Below are positions 43,610 to 52,824 of a stretch of DNA of 64,000 nucleotides, one piece after another; the first letter of the stretch is position 1, and the number at the start of each line of letters is the position of its first letter. Location: positions 686,358 to 750,357 of the forward strand of contig NZ_REEZ01000001.1 in assembly GCF_003990445.1 (NCBI RefSeq), read 5' to 3'. Made by a program: the position numbers and the translations under genes. Below the pieces are notes generated by a model. It was not told the DNA's origin. It saw only the letters and a list, made by a program, of their open reading frames with translations, and did not search any database. This DNA is from Pararhodobacter zhoushanensis (GTDB taxonomy: Bacteria; Pseudomonadota; Alphaproteobacteria; Rhodobacterales; Rhodobacteraceae).

Positions 43610-45181
43610 ATGTCCAAGACCCTGCTGCGTTTCGCGGCTTCTTCGCTGGCCCTTGCCTGTGCGGTTTCGGCGCAGGCCCAAACCACCCCCATCACCCCCC
43701 GCACAATGATCGTCATGGATGGCTCGGGCTCGATGTGGGGCCAGATTGACGGCGTGCCCAAGCTGGAAATCGCCCGCTCGGTGGTGGGTGAGGTGCTGGC
43801 CGGGATGGCCCCTGATGCGACGCTGGGTCTGATCGGCTATGGCCACCGTCGCCGTGGCGATTGCTCGGACATCGAAGTGATGGTTGAACCCGCTGCCGGG
43901 ACCGCCGGACAGATTTCGCAAGCCGTCAACGCCATGCGCTTTCAGGGCCGCACGCCGCTGACCGATGCGGTCCGCCGTGCCGCCGAGGCGCTGCGCTATT
44001 CCGAAGACCCCGCGACCGTGGTTCTGGTTACCGACGGGATCGAAACCTGCGAGGCTGACCCCTGTGCGCTGGGGCGCGAGCTGGAAGCCTCGGGCGTCAA
44101 CTTCACCGCGCATGTGGTCGGCTTTGGGCTGAGCGCCGAGGAAGGCGCGCAGGTCGCCTGTCTGGCTGACGAAACCGGCGGGCAGTACTTTCAGGCCGAT
44201 GACGCCGCCGCCCTCACCCGGGCGCTGACGCAAACGCTGGCCGCCCCCGCCGCCGCACCGGCGGTCGAGCCGGTGCCCGCGCCGGTTGTCGAACCCGCAG
44301 CTGCCCCACCCGCCCCCCTGCCCCTGCCCCCGGCCAGCCTGTCGGCCTCGCTGACCGCACCGGCGCAGAGCATTCTGACGGTCGAGGTGACCGGTCCGCT
44401 GAACCCGCTGGATTACATCGACATTATCGAAGAGGGCGGCACCCGCACCAATGCGGTGCCCAGCTACACCTATCTGCGCGACGGCCTGCCCGCGCAGATC
44501 CGCGTACCGGTCGCGCCGGGGCGCTACACCCTGCGCTATGTCGAAGAAGTCGAGGGGCGCGCACCGCGCATTCTGGCCTCGCAACCGCTGGAAGTGACCG
44601 AGCTGACCTATGCCCTGACCGCGCCCGAAATGGCGATGGCAGGCAGCATGCTGAGCATCGGCTGGACCGGCCCCAACGCGCAAGGCGACTATATCGACGT
44701 GATCGAGGCGGGCGCTACGCGGACCAACTCGGCGGCCGCGGATGACTACCTGACCGCCAACCCGCTGCCACTGATCCTGCCGCTGACACCGGGTGCCTAC
44801 GAGATCCGCTATATCGCCGAAGGCCCTGAGGGCCGGGTGGTTGCGATGACCCGCCCACTGACCGTCACGCCGCCGATGGTCACCCTGACTGCGCCCGCGA
44901 CGGTCGCGCCGGGGGCGGAGTTCAGCGTGCAATGGACAGGACCGGCAAACCCGCGCAGCTGGATCGACATCGTCATGCCGGGCAATGCCGAGTTCTCGGG
45001 CGAGCTGACCTATGCCTATCTCGACCCGGCCAGCCCGCAGGTCACGCTCTATGCGCCGACCGAGGCAGGCAGCTACGAGTTGCGGTTTGTGGCTGAGGAT
45101 ATGCGCATGAACCGGCAGATTCTGGCGCGGGTCCCCCTGAGCGTGGCGGCGGGCGCTGCGGCACCGTCGGACGGGAAGTAA
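43610..45181 (+). CDS. Exported VWA-domain protein with three C-terminal repeats
   Basis: A 523-residue exported protein. Signal peptide (MSKTLLRFAASSLALACAVSAQAQ), then a von Willebrand A domain with a complete MIDAS (MDGSGSMWGQ, GRTPLTDAV and VTDGIETC). A Pro/Ala-rich linker (APAVEPVPAPVVEPAAAP) leads to three beta-sandwich-like repeats of about 85-90 residues, each with the pattern YALTAP...W/VTGP...YIDIIE..GTRTN...YLR..P...LP..PGxYxLRYV. Extracellular or periplasmic metal-dependent adhesion/assembly is likely; the partner is unknown. It ends at repeat copy B. Confidence 0.85.
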   Translation: MSKTLLRFAASSLALACAVSAQAQTTPITPRTMIVMDGSGSMWGQIDGVPKLEIARSVVGEVLAGMAPDATLGLIGYGHRRRGDCSDIEVMVEPAAGTAGQISQAVNAMRFQGRTPLTDAVRRAAEALRYSEDPATVVLVTDGIETCEADPCALGRELEASGVNFTAHVVGFGLSAEEGAQVACLADETGGQYFQADDAAALTRALTQTLAAPAAAPAVEPVPAPVVEPAAAPPAPLPLPPASLSASLTAPAQSILTVEVTGPLNPLDYIDIIEEGGTRTNAVPSYTYLRDGLPAQIRVPVAPGRYTLRYVEEVEGRAPRILASQPLEVTELTYALTAPEMAMAGSMLSIGWTGPNAQGDYIDVIEAGATRTNSAAADDYLTANPLPLILPLTPGAYEIRYIAEGPEGRVVAMTRPLTVTPPMVTLTAPATVAPGAEFSVQWTGPANPRSWIDIVMPGNAEFSGELTYAYLDPASPQVTLYAPTEAGSYELRFVAEDMRMNRQILARVPLSVAAGAAAPSDGK

Positions 45182-45185
45182 ATGA

Positions 45186-45275
45186 AGCGGGGGGCTGCTC
45201 GCCCCCCGGGCCTCCTCGCCAAAGGGGGCCACGGCCCCCTTTGGAAACCCCGTGGATATTTAGGGACAGATGATG
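45186..45275. repeat. Dispersed palindromic repeat, copy B
   Basis: In inverse orientation to copy A: GGGGGGCTGCTCGCCCCCC, then the hairpin CCAAAGGGGGCC/GGCCCCCTTTGG, then GTGGATATTTAGGGACAGATG. It fills the gap between the convergent VWA and gltX genes and so may terminate both. Confidence 0.72.
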
Positions 45276-45285
45276 CGCGCCCGGG

Positions 45286-46611
45286 TCAGCTGCGGCCGGG
45301 CGCTTTTTGCAACAAGGGCATCAGCGAGGCCATGTCAGGGCCGTGGTCCATGCCGGTGACGGCACGGCGCAAGGGCATGAACAGGCCCTTGCCCTTGCGG
45401 CCCGTGGCGGCTTTGACGGCGCCGGTCCAGTCGGACCAGCTGGTCGGGCCGTAAGGCGGCGGCGGCAGCAGGGTGAAGGCCTCGGCGATGAAGTCCGTGT
45501 CTTCCTCGGCGACCAACGGCTGCGCGCCGTCGCGGCAGAGCACCCACCAGGCGTCGACATCGGCCAGCGTGGTGACATTGGCCTTGGCCACGTCCCAGAA
45601 GGCCGGGGCGATATCAGCGGGCACGCCGCGGGCGGTCAGGTGATCGGCGACGGTTTCATACGGCAGCGCCTGCACGTGCTGGCGGGTCAGCGGCCAGAGG
45701 TCTTCGGCGTCGAATTTGGTGGGTGCGGCGCCGAACTGGCTGAGATCGAAACCCTCGGCGATTTCGTCAAGGTTGGCGCGCAGCTCAACCGGCTGCGACG
45801 AGCCGAGCCGGGCCATAAGCGAGAGCAGCGCCATGCGCTCGACGCCCTGCGCGCGCAGGTCGCGAAGGCTGAGCGTACCCAGACGTTTGGACAGCGCCTC
45901 GCCCTGCGGACCGGTCAGCAGGCTGTGGTGGGCGAAATCGGGCGGGGTGCCGCCGATCGCCTTGATGATCTGGATCTGCGTCGCGGTGTTGGTGACATGG
46001 TCGCCACCGCGCACGATATGCGTGACGCCCATATCGGTGTCATCTACCGACGAGGCGAAGGTATAGAGCACCTGCCCATCGGCACGGATCAGCACCGGGT
46101 CACTGACCGAGGCGGCATCGATGGAGATGTCGCCCAGAATACCGTCGGTCCATTCGATGCGCTCGAGGTCCAGTTGGAAGCGCCAGTACCCCTCGCGCCC
46201 TTCGGCGCGCAGCTTCTCGCGACCCGCCTCGTCCAGCGCCAGCGAGGCGCGGTCATAGACCGGCGGCTTGCCCATGTTGAGCTGTTTCTTGCGCTTGAGA
46301 TCCAGCTCAGTCGGGGTCTCGAAGCACTCATAGAACTTGCCCGCCGCGCGCAGCTGGTCGGCAACCTCGGCATAGCGGTCCAGCCTTTCCGACTGCCGCT
46401 CGACCTGATCCCATTCCAGACCCAGCCACTCAAGATCGGTCTTGATCCCGTCGATGTACTCTTGCTTCGAGCGCTCGCGGTCGGTGTCATCCAGACGCAG
46501 GATGAACTTGCCGCCGGTCTTGCGGGCGATGAGGTAGTTGAACAGCGCCGTGCGCAGGTTGCCGATGTGCAGGTAGCCGGTGGGCGACGGGGCGAAACGG
46601 GTGACGGTCAT
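45286..46611 (-). CDS. gltX: Glutamate--tRNA ligase
   Basis: GluRS charges tRNA-Glu (and, in many alphaproteobacteria with two copies, one copy charges tRNA-Gln for amidation). The 441-residue protein has the class I HIGH-type FAPSPTGYLHIGNLRTALFN, the segment THIVRGGDHVTNTATQ and a divergent KMSKS loop ALSKRLG. The ATG giving MTVTRFAPSPTG is preceded by AGGAG; an upstream in-frame ATG has no better signal. Its C-terminal anticodon-binding part is normal. Whether this is the discriminating or the non-discriminating copy cannot be told. Confidence 0.96.
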   Translation of the reverse strand: MTVTRFAPSPTGYLHIGNLRTALFNYLIARKTGGKFILRLDDTDRERSKQEYIDGIKTDLEWLGLEWDQVERQSERLDRYAEVADQLRAAGKFYECFETPTELDLKRKKQLNMGKPPVYDRASLALDEAGREKLRAEGREGYWRFQLDLERIEWTDGILGDISIDAASVSDPVLIRADGQVLYTFASSVDDTDMGVTHIVRGGDHVTNTATQIQIIKAIGGTPPDFAHHSLLTGPQGEALSKRLGTLSLRDLRAQGVERMALLSLMARLGSSQPVELRANLDEIAEGFDLSQFGAAPTKFDAEDLWPLTRQHVQALPYETVADHLTARGVPADIAPAFWDVAKANVTTLADVDAWWVLCRDGAQPLVAEEDTDFIAEAFTLLPPPPYGPTSWSDWTGAVKAATGRKGKGLFMPLRRAVTGMDHGPDMASLMPLLQKAPGRS

Positions 46612-47324
46612 GATATGCTCCTGTTGGCCGCTGTCTTGAACCAGCAGCCGCGATTTGTCCATATCGACGCCCGTTTCGCACTCTGCTTTGCGTGCAATCC
46701 CGTCAGTCGCGCCCGGCTTTCAGGATCCCTGCTACCAGCGCGCCCGGATCGGGGAAGCGCAGCGTGTGGTTGTGAGGATGGAGACCAGGAAGAACAGCCC
46801 CGGTTTTTCCGACGGCTGCGGGAGGGGCAGTTGAGCAAATCGCTGACGTCCGGCGCCTGGGGATGGTCGGTGCCATGGATAATGGCTCGCACCGATCGGG
46901 ATGGTCACTTGACGGACGTATCGTTGCTCGTGAACGACACCGCAGCGAACTGGGCTGCGAAAAGGCGGCAGCAGATCGTTGAACGCCACGCCATTGCTGG
47001 GTACCTAGAGGTTCTGACTGGCGCGACATCGCAAACGCGCGGACACGCGACGGTCATTCCGGTCCATTCCTGCTGTTTTGCCTGCATACCCGAACTGACC
47101 GTTCCCATGCGTATACTGGACACGCATGATGTGCGCGTTGACGATTGCGATGACGAGATCATCGATCGCACTCTGTCGATGCAAACGAAACAAGAGCGCG
47201 CGGCGGGTATCGACGCGGCGACAGCTAGCAGGGGACCGGCGGGCTCCCTCCTCGGCTAACGGATCAAAGATCCATTCGCCTCGTTGGGCCGGGCGCGCCG
47301 CTGACGCGGCGCGCGAAGGGGCTT
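46612..47324. other. Gene-poor stretch between gltX and repeat copy C
   Basis: About 700 bp without a recognisable gene. One plus-strand frame opens at ATG 46882 and runs to TAA 47259 (125 codons, starting MARTDRDGHLTDVSLLV). It has mixed third positions unlike the strong G/C bias of neighbours, no ribosome site and no family resemblance, so it is not called. Minus-strand frames are equally unconvincing. The composition could reflect decayed or acquired DNA. Confidence 0.4.
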
Positions 47325-47503
47325 TCTGCCCCCTCTTTGCTGCGCAAATTCACCCCCGAGGATATTTCAAGACAGAAAATAGGGATCTGTTAACCAAGCC
47401 CATTTTCTGTCTGAAAATATCCACGGGGGAAGTCCAGAAGGGGGAGCGTGCTCCCCCTTTTTGGCGAGGGGGTTCGGGGGGCGAGCAGCCCCCCGACGCG
47501 CCG
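47325..47503. repeat. Dispersed palindromic repeat, copy C (complete)
   Basis: Nearly the same as copy A and in the same orientation: GAGGATATTTCAAGACAGAAA, then GATCTGTTAACCAAGCCC, the inverse core TTTTCTGTCTGAAAATATCC, a hairpin AGAAGGGGGAGCGTGCTCCC, and GGGGGGCGAGCAGCCCCCC. It abuts the 3' end of rlmE. Confidence 0.75.
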
Positions 47504-48274
47504 TCAGTCGTCGCTCTCGGTTACCGCCGGGGCATCGCGGAAACCCGTCGCGACCACGTATTTCTCTGACGAATCCGCACGGCTTGCCGGCGGCTTGACG
47601 TTCACCACCTTGGTAAACCGCTGCTTGAGCAGTTGTTGCAGCTCGCCCTCGGCCCCGCCGGCCAGCACTTTGGCGACAAAGGTACCGCCCGGGGCCAGGA
47701 CGTCGAAGGCGAAATAGGCGGCGTGTTCGCACAAGGCCATGATACGGTTGTGGTCGGTCTGTTTGTGACCGGAAGCGGACGCGGCCATGTCGGACATGAC
47801 CACATCGGCCTGCCCGTTAAGCCAGACCTTGACCTGCTCGTCTGCGCCGTCGGCCAGAAAGTCGAGCACATGGACCTCGGCCCCGGCGATCGGCTCGACT
47901 TCTTGCAGATCGACGCCCAGCAGGGTGCCCACCCGTTTACCCTGTTTCTCACCCAAGGCGTTCACGCGCGGCACGGCCACCTGCAGCCAGCCGCCGGGCG
48001 CGCAGCCCAGATCGACCACCCGCGCGCCGGGTACAAGGAAGCGGAACTTGTCATCCAGTTCCAGGATCTTGAACGCCGCGCGGCCGCGATAGCCCTCGCG
48101 TTGTGCGCGGCTGACGTAGGGGTCATTGAGCTGGCGCTCAAGCCAGCGCGTGGACGACAATTTGCGTCCCTTGGCCGTCTTGACCTTGACCTTGAGGTCG
48201 CGTTGCCCGCGCCCCGAGGTGTTCTTGCCACTTGGCGTTTTGGTACTTGGTGGTTTTCCGGGCGGTGTCGCCAT
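47504..48274 (-). CDS. rlmE: 23S rRNA (uridine(2552)-2'-O)-methyltransferase
   Basis: RlmE (FtsJ/RrmJ) 2'-O-methylates U2552 in the A-loop. The 256-residue protein has a basic Lys-rich leader (residues 1-40) then the SAM motif [31 protein letters not shown] with the catalytic Asp, and FVAKVLAGG with the catalytic Lys, plus the terminal Glu region [25 protein letters not shown] precedes the chosen ATG. It follows ppx by 11 nt, so the two probably share a transcript. Confidence 0.95.
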   Translation of the reverse strand: MATPPGKPPSTKTPSGKNTSGRGQRDLKVKVKTAKGRKLSSTRWLERQLNDPYVSRAQREGYRGRAAFKILELDDKFRFLVPGARVVDLGCAPGGWLQVAVPRVNALGEKQGKRVGTLLGVDLQEVEPIAGAEVHVLDFLADGADEQVKVWLNGQADVVMSDMAASASGHKQTDHNRIMALCEHAAYFAFDVLAPGGTFVAKVLAGGAEGELQQLLKQRFTKVVNVKPPASRADSSEKYVVATGFRDAPAVTESDD

Positions 48275-48285
48275 CGTCTTTCCTT

Positions 48286-49437
48286 TCACAGCCCCGCCAG
48301 CACGCCGTCGTGGCTCATCTGTGCATAAAGCAACCCTTCGCGCAGGCCGCGGTCGGCGACCGACATAACATCGGTTGGCCAGACGCGCATCAGGGCCTGA
48401 AGGATCGCGGCGCCGGACATGATCAGCCCGTGCCGCTCGCGCCCGATGCGCGGGTCGGTGCGCCGGCCTTCGGGGCCAAGCGCGAGATAGTCGCGGATCA
48501 CCCGGTCGATCTGCGCCGAGGTCATGGTCAGCCCGTCGACCTTGTTGCGGTCATAGCGCCGCAGCCCCAGATACGAGGCCGCGACCGTCGTCACCGTGCC
48601 CGAGGTGCCGATGATCTGGAAACCCTCGCGCGGGGCCGGGTTCTGGTAGGGCGAGAAATTGTGCAGCTGTTCCTCGAAATGCCAGCTCATCAGGGCAAAG
48701 CGTGCCGCGTCATCCTCGACATCGTTGAACTGCTCGCGCAGCGTCGCCACACCCAGCGGCACGCTGATCCAGTCGACCACCCGCGCCTGCCCCGGCAGGG
48801 GTGCTGCCAGCCCCTGCGCGGCGAAGCCCAGCTTGACGGTGAGGATGGAGGCGCGGCGCTCGGCCGGGGGCACATCCGACAGGTCAATCCAGACCAGTTC
48901 GGTCGAGCCGCCGCCGATGTCGATGACCAGAAGCTGCTCGGTTTCCCCCGCCACCAGCGGCGCGCAGGAGATCACCGCCAGCCGCGCTTCCTCCTCAGCC
49001 GGGATGATTTCCAGCCGCAGGCCGGTCTCACGCTGGATCTTGCGGATGAATTCGGCAGAATTGCGCGCGCGGCGGCAGGCCTCGGTCGCGACCAGCCGCA
49101 TGCGGATGACGGCGTGTTCATCGAGCTTGCGGCGGCAGATGCGCAAGGCTTGTACGGTACGGGCCATCGGCACATGCCCCAGCCGCCCGGTGCTTTCCAG
49201 CCCGGTGCCGAGCTCAACCGCTCGGGAAAAACTGTCGACAACCTCAAACTGCGCGCCTTTGGGGCGTGCAATCAGCATGCGACAAGAGTTGGTTCCCAGA
49301 TCGAGGGCGGCATAAAGCCCCCCATCACTGGGACCAGACTGGCGCTTTGGCTCGATTCCGGCCGGAGTCCGCGCGCGATTGGGCGGCCTCGACGATTGCG
49401 GATGCGCCGCCGCGCCTGCGGGACGCTCGGGCGTCAT
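48286..49437 (-). CDS. ppx: Ppx/GppA exopolyphosphatase family protein
   Basis: A 383-residue ASKHA-fold phosphatase acting on polyphosphate or pppGpp. It has [18 protein letters not shown] (phosphate-1), [24 protein letters not shown] (phosphate-2) and [14 protein letters not shown] ~40-residue Pro/Arg-rich, likely disordered N-terminus precedes the domain. It lacks the C-terminal HD-like domain of the long Ppx proteins. Exopolyphosphatase versus guanosine-pentaphosphatase cannot be decided. Confidence 0.92.
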   Translation of the reverse strand: MTPERPAGAAAHPQSSRPPNRARTPAGIEPKRQSGPSDGGLYAALDLGTNSCRMLIARPKGAQFEVVDSFSRAVELGTGLESTGRLGHVPMARTVQALRICRRKLDEHAVIRMRLVATEACRRARNSAEFIRKIQRETGLRLEIIPAEEEARLAVISCAPLVAGETEQLLVIDIGGGSTELVWIDLSDVPPAERRASILTVKLGFAAQGLAAPLPGQARVVDWISVPLGVATLREQFNDVEDDAARFALMSWHFEEQLHNFSPYQNPAPREGFQIIGTSGTVTTVAASYLGLRRYDRNKVDGLTMTSAQIDRVIRDYLALGPEGRRTDPRIGRERHGLIMSGAAILQALMRVWPTDVMSVADRGLREGLLYAQMSHDGVLAGL

Positions 49438-49789
49438 GTACGCCCTCCATTTCGTGTTACCGCTACTTTAGAGTGCGGCGGAAACCCACGCAAGCGCGTT
49501 CACGGTTTGCATCCGTCCTGCAACCGAGGTTCGCGGTTGCAGGAGCGCCCTGCGGTGTCGGCAACTTATCGCCAAGCGGGAAGACGCCGAAAATCGACGC
49601 ACATCCTGGGCGCACAGCGGCGTGATTGGCTTTCGGTCGGCAGCAGGCGGATATTTCAGCTTAACGAAATCCGAGGCTCAGGGTGATTCGAACGCCCGGG
49701 CATCCCGAACAACGACGCGTGACACCTGCCCCCAACCTGCACGCCCGCCTTTTCAACCGGGCACCCCTTTTTCAACGGAGAGCGATACC
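49438..49789. other. Divergent intergenic region between ppx and the outer-membrane protein gene
   Basis: This 352-bp gap has no plausible ORF. It contains a perfect 10-bp inverted repeat CCTGCAACCG (49517-49526) / CGGTTGCAGG (49534-49543) with loop AGGTTCG, and otherwise only presumed promoters of the flanking genes. A CAACGGAGAGC ribosome site precedes the right-hand ATG. Confidence 0.5.
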
Positions 49790-50497
49790 ATGACGCGTTT
49801 CATTCCATCCAGCATCGCCATCCCGGCCCTTTTGGCGGTTTTCTCCGCCGGAGCGGCGCTCGCATCGGGGCCAACGGAACCCGTCTATCAACCGCCGATG
49901 ACGGTTGCTGCGCCCATTGCGACCTATGACTGGGGCGGCGCTTACGTGGGTGTAACGATCGCCAGCCCGACGGGCGACAATTTCTGGGCCGAGCGCAGCG
50001 TCGGTGGCACCGCAAACCCGGATGACTGGAGCGGCCACCCCTGGGGTGTGACTTTTGGCTACGACATGCAGAGCGGGCCGATGGTCTATGGCGCTGCGTT
50101 TGACTATTCCGGCTCGACGCTGGAAGCGCATGGCACAACCAGCGGCACCTTTGGCTGCAGCCTGAGCAACGACTGTTCGACCGAGGTCAGCGACGTTTAC
50201 AATCTGCGGGGCCGCATTGGCCGGGCCTTTGACCGGACTCTGGTCTATGGGACACTCGGCTTTGCCAGCGGCGCCGCCACGGGCACGGCGACGGCGACAG
50301 CCGGCAGCGATCGCCTGAACGGCTGGGTCGCGGGCCTGGGCGTCGAACATGCCCTGACGAATTCGTTCTCGGTCAACCTCGAGTATCTTCACACCGATCT
50401 CGGCCGTCTGGAGTTGCCGGGCGGCGGCTGTTCCGCCGACTGCTTTACCGACGTCGCCTACGGACAAGTCCGACTGGGTGCGAACTTCCGCTTCTAA
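49790..50497 (+). CDS. Outer-membrane beta-barrel protein, paralogue 1
   Basis: A 235-residue small porin-like barrel: signal peptide ending ALASGP, then the motif PVYQPPMTVAAPIATYDWGG AYVG (split here) that starts the barrel. Alternating strands follow (GVTFGYDMQSGPMVYGAAFDY, NLRGRIGRAFDRTLVYGTLGF) and the final strand ends in Phe (VRLGANFRF), the outer-membrane assembly signal. A Cys pair (CSLSNDC) may form a loop disulfide. It is homologous to the next gene. Confidence 0.87.
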   Translation: MTRFIPSSIAIPALLAVFSAGAALASGPTEPVYQPPMTVAAPIATYDWGGAYVGVTIASPTGDNFWAERSVGGTANPDDWSGHPWGVTFGYDMQSGPMVYGAAFDYSGSTLEAHGTTSGTFGCSLSNDCSTEVSDVYNLRGRIGRAFDRTLVYGTLGFASGAATGTATATAGSDRLNGWVAGLGVEHALTNSFSVNLEYLHTDLGRLELPGGGCSADCFTDVAYGQVRLGANFRF

Positions 50498-50522
50498 CCA
50501 GACCGCTCTCACCGAATTCCGT

Positions 50523-50546
50523 GGCACGCCCCGTCCGGGGCGTGCC
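50523..50546 (+). terminator. Hairpin after paralogue 1
   Basis: GGCACGCCCC (50523-50532), loop GTCC, GGGGCGTGCC (50537-50546), 25 nt after the stop. No T-run follows, so termination may be partial. Confidence 0.55.
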
Positions 50547-50676
50547 CGGTTATGTCCCTGCCGGGACACGCCTTTGCAAAATGCAACGAAAATGCACCGC
50601 GCACGGGCACAAATGGAACCAAGTGCGCCAGACCGCGTTGTCTGGTCAGCACATCAAGAAACGATTGGAATGAGCC

Positions 50677-51336
50677 ATGAAAACCTTTGTCATCGCAGCC
50701 CTCACCTCTGTCGTCGGCACCGCTGCCCTGGCGTCGGGCCCCGTTGCTCCCGTCTATGAACCCCCTGTCACCATCGCTCCGGTTGCCTCGTATGACTGGT
50801 CCGGCGCGTATGCAGGTCTTGGCGTGACCTACGGTCGGGGCGATATGTCCACCGGTGTTGCCACGCCGAACTACCCCGACGTGCAAGGCGCGGGTCTGAG
50901 CGGGATCGCCGGTTACAACTGGCAGAACGGCAACATGGTCTATGGTGCGGAAATCGCGCTTGACGTATCGAACCGCGACGGCACCAACGATTGTGGTGTC
51001 GGCGGTACGCTGACCTGTACAAGCGCCTCTGACCATCAGGCCTCGATCCGTGGTCGTCTGGGCTATGCCATGGACCGCTCGCTGGTCTTCATGACCGCCG
51101 GCTACGGCACGGATTCGCGCAGTGTCGTTGTCGATAACGCCGGTGTCACCGTTGCGGGCGACGGCGCGCGCTTTGGCGGTGCCATGCTGGGTCTGGGCTA
51201 TGAGCATGCCCTGTCCAACGACTGGACCGTTCGCGGCGACTACGAGCATTACTTCTATGGCGACGAGACCTTCGGCGCGACCACGGTCGACGGCGATCTG
51301 GATCTGGTGCGCTTCTCTCTGGTGCGCCGCTTCTGA
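50677..51336 (+). CDS. Outer-membrane beta-barrel protein, paralogue 2
   Basis: A 219-residue barrel similar to the preceding protein throughout: signal peptide (MKTFVIAALTSVVGTAALA), then SGPVAPVYEPPVTIAPVASY and DWSGAYAGLGVTYGRGD, repeated amphipathic strands (SIRGRLGYAMDRSLVFMTAGY) and terminal RFSLVRRF. Also has a Cys pair (CGVGGTLTC). The two genes are tandem duplicates separated by 179 bp with separate hairpins, so they may be differently regulated. Confidence 0.87.
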   Translation: MKTFVIAALTSVVGTAALASGPVAPVYEPPVTIAPVASYDWSGAYAGLGVTYGRGDMSTGVATPNYPDVQGAGLSGIAGYNWQNGNMVYGAEIALDVSNRDGTNDCGVGGTLTCTSASDHQASIRGRLGYAMDRSLVFMTAGYGTDSRSVVVDNAGVTVAGDGARFGGAMLGLGYEHALSNDWTVRGDYEHYFYGDETFGATTVDGDLDLVRFSLVRRF

Positions 51337-51360
51337 TCTGACGCTTCAGCGCTGACAACG

Positions 51361-51394
51361 GGCCCGCTCTCCGGCACAGGAGAGCGGGCCTTTT
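51361..51394 (+). terminator. Intrinsic terminator after paralogue 2
   Basis: A perfect 12-bp stem GGCCCGCTCTCC (51361-51372) / GGAGAGCGGGCC (51379-51390) with loop GGCACA is followed by TTTT. It lies 24 nt downstream of the stop codon. Confidence 0.88.
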
Positions 51395-51568
51395 GCTGTT
51401 TTCCGCATCAAGATGCTGAGGATTTTTCACATCCCGACGGCTGGCCCCTGTCACGCAGCACCTGCTATCACGGGCAGGTCGCTTACTGGTGCGGCAAGGT
51501 CGAAAACGGCGCGCCCGCTGCGCACGGTTCCGGCCAGAGTGCGCCGTAACGCCCCTACAGGAGTCCCT

Positions 51569-51889
51569 ATGTCAGACGCCCCGATGCAGCCGGTCACCAT
51601 CGTCTTCTGGCGCGATATTCCCGCGCAGGTCATCGTCGGCAAAGGCCGCCGCGCCGCCAAGGTGCAACTGCCCGAGCGCTTCGAACAGGCCATCGACCGC
51701 TGCGCGATGAAAGTGGGCGCACGCGACGCTGACAGCTACATGGCGGCATGGCGCAAAGCCGACCCCTACGATGTCGCTGGCGAGCAGGAACAGGTCGCCC
51801 GCGCCGAGGCTGCCAAGCTGGAACAGGACTACGACGCAGAGGCAATCAAGGCGCTGATCGCCAATGACGGGTGGGCGGCGCGTGGCTAA
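51569..51889 (+). CDS. Small 'virulence factor' family protein of C1 gene clusters
   Basis: A 106-residue protein (MSDAPMQPVTIVFWRDIPAQVIVGKG...) with the pattern VxWRDIPAQVxxxxGR, FEQAIDRCAMKVG and ADPYDVAGEQE, which I associate with the family labelled 'virulence factor' in alphaproteobacteria. It commonly precedes methylenetetrahydrofolate reductase and methyl-THF:corrinoid methyltransferase genes, as it does here, so a role in corrinoid/C1 chemistry is more likely than virulence. CAGGAG precedes the ATG. Confidence 0.7.
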   Translation: MSDAPMQPVTIVFWRDIPAQVIVGKGRRAAKVQLPERFEQAIDRCAMKVGARDADSYMAAWRKADPYDVAGEQEQVARAEAAKLEQDYDAEAIKALIANDGWAARG

Positions 51890-51905
51890 CCTCTGGGAGG
51901 CTCTC

Positions 51906-52820
51906 ATGGCTCTGTTCCCCTTTGGCCGCAAGGCCGCTTCTGCCCCGACCGGCTCTGCCGCGCTGACCGCGTTTCTGAACGGCTACTCGATCGAGGTGAT
52001 GCCGCGCACCGCCGAAAAGATCCCCGATTTCCGCACGCTGTTGCCCGCTGGCACCCGCGTCTACATCGCCCATATCGAGGGCACGCCGATCGAGGAAATG
52101 GTCGCGACCGCCGCCCGCCTGCGCGCTGAGGGCTACGAGCCGATGCCGCATTTCCCCGCGCGCATCATCGCCGACAAGGCGATGCTGGCCGACTGGGTGG
52201 CGCGCTATCAGGGTGAGGCAGGCGTCAAGCAGGGCCTGATCCTGGCGGGCAACCCGCAAAAGCAGCTGGGCGAGTATGACTCGTCCATGCAGCTGCTGGA
52301 ATCGGGCTGCTTTGACGGGTTCGAGCGGCTGCACGTCGCCGGTCACCCCGAGGGCAACAAGGACATCGACCCCGACGGTTCGGACCGCATGGTGATGGAA
52401 GCCGCGCGTTGGAAGACCGCCTTTGCGCAGCGCACCGATGCGAAAATGGCCATGGCGACGCAATTCTGCTTTGACGCCGGCCCGGTGATCGACTGGGTCA
52501 ACAGCCTGCAGAAGGCGGGCGTGGATCTGCCGGTACATATCGGCATCGCGGGCCCGGCCAAGCTGCAGACGCTGATCAAGTTCGCCATTGCCTGCGGTGT
52601 CGGCCCGTCGCTGAAGGTCTTGCAGAAACGCGCGATGGACGTGTCCAAGCTGCTCCTGCCCTATGAGCCGGACGAGCTGCTGATCCAGCTGGCCGAGCAC
52701 AAGGCCGCAAACCCCGGCTTTGGCATTGAATCGGTGCATTTCTTCCCGCTGGGCGGGATCAAGACCAACGCCGAATGGACCCACCGTCACGGCCAGACCC
52801 CCGTCAGCGCGGCGGCCTGA
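51906..52820 (+). CDS. metF: Methylenetetrahydrofolate reductase-family protein
   Basis: A 304-residue TIM-barrel FAD enzyme interconverting methylene-THF and methyl-THF. It has SIEVMPRTAEKIPDF, YIAHIEGTPIEEMVATAARL, GCFDGFERLHVAGHPEGN, ATQFCFDAGPVIDWV and PVHIGIAGPAKLQTLIKFA. These are MTHFR features in a divergent branch that travels with corrinoid methyltransferase genes. The ATG after GGGAGG was chosen; an in-frame ATG at 51864 would overlap the previous gene. In this operon it may run toward methylene-THF to oxidise methyl groups. Confidence 0.82.
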   Translation: MALFPFGRKAASAPTGSAALTAFLNGYSIEVMPRTAEKIPDFRTLLPAGTRVYIAHIEGTPIEEMVATAARLRAEGYEPMPHFPARIIADKAMLADWVARYQGEAGVKQGLILAGNPQKQLGEYDSSMQLLESGCFDGFERLHVAGHPEGNKDIDPDGSDRMVMEAARWKTAFAQRTDAKMAMATQFCFDAGPVIDWVNSLQKAGVDLPVHIGIAGPAKLQTLIKFAIACGVGPSLKVLQKRAMDVSKLLLPYEPDELLIQLAEHKAANPGFGIESVHFFPLGGIKTNAEWTHRHGQTPVSAAA

Positions 52821-52824
52821 CCGG

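Noticed and set aside
46882-47259. 125-codon plus-strand ORF after gltX
   Set aside because: No ribosome site, weak G/C third-position bias and no recognisable domain.
49640-49740. tRNA-like T-arm (GTTCGAATC on the minus strand)
   Set aside because: The T-stem has a mismatch and no matching acceptor stem or anticodon arm is found at the proper distance.
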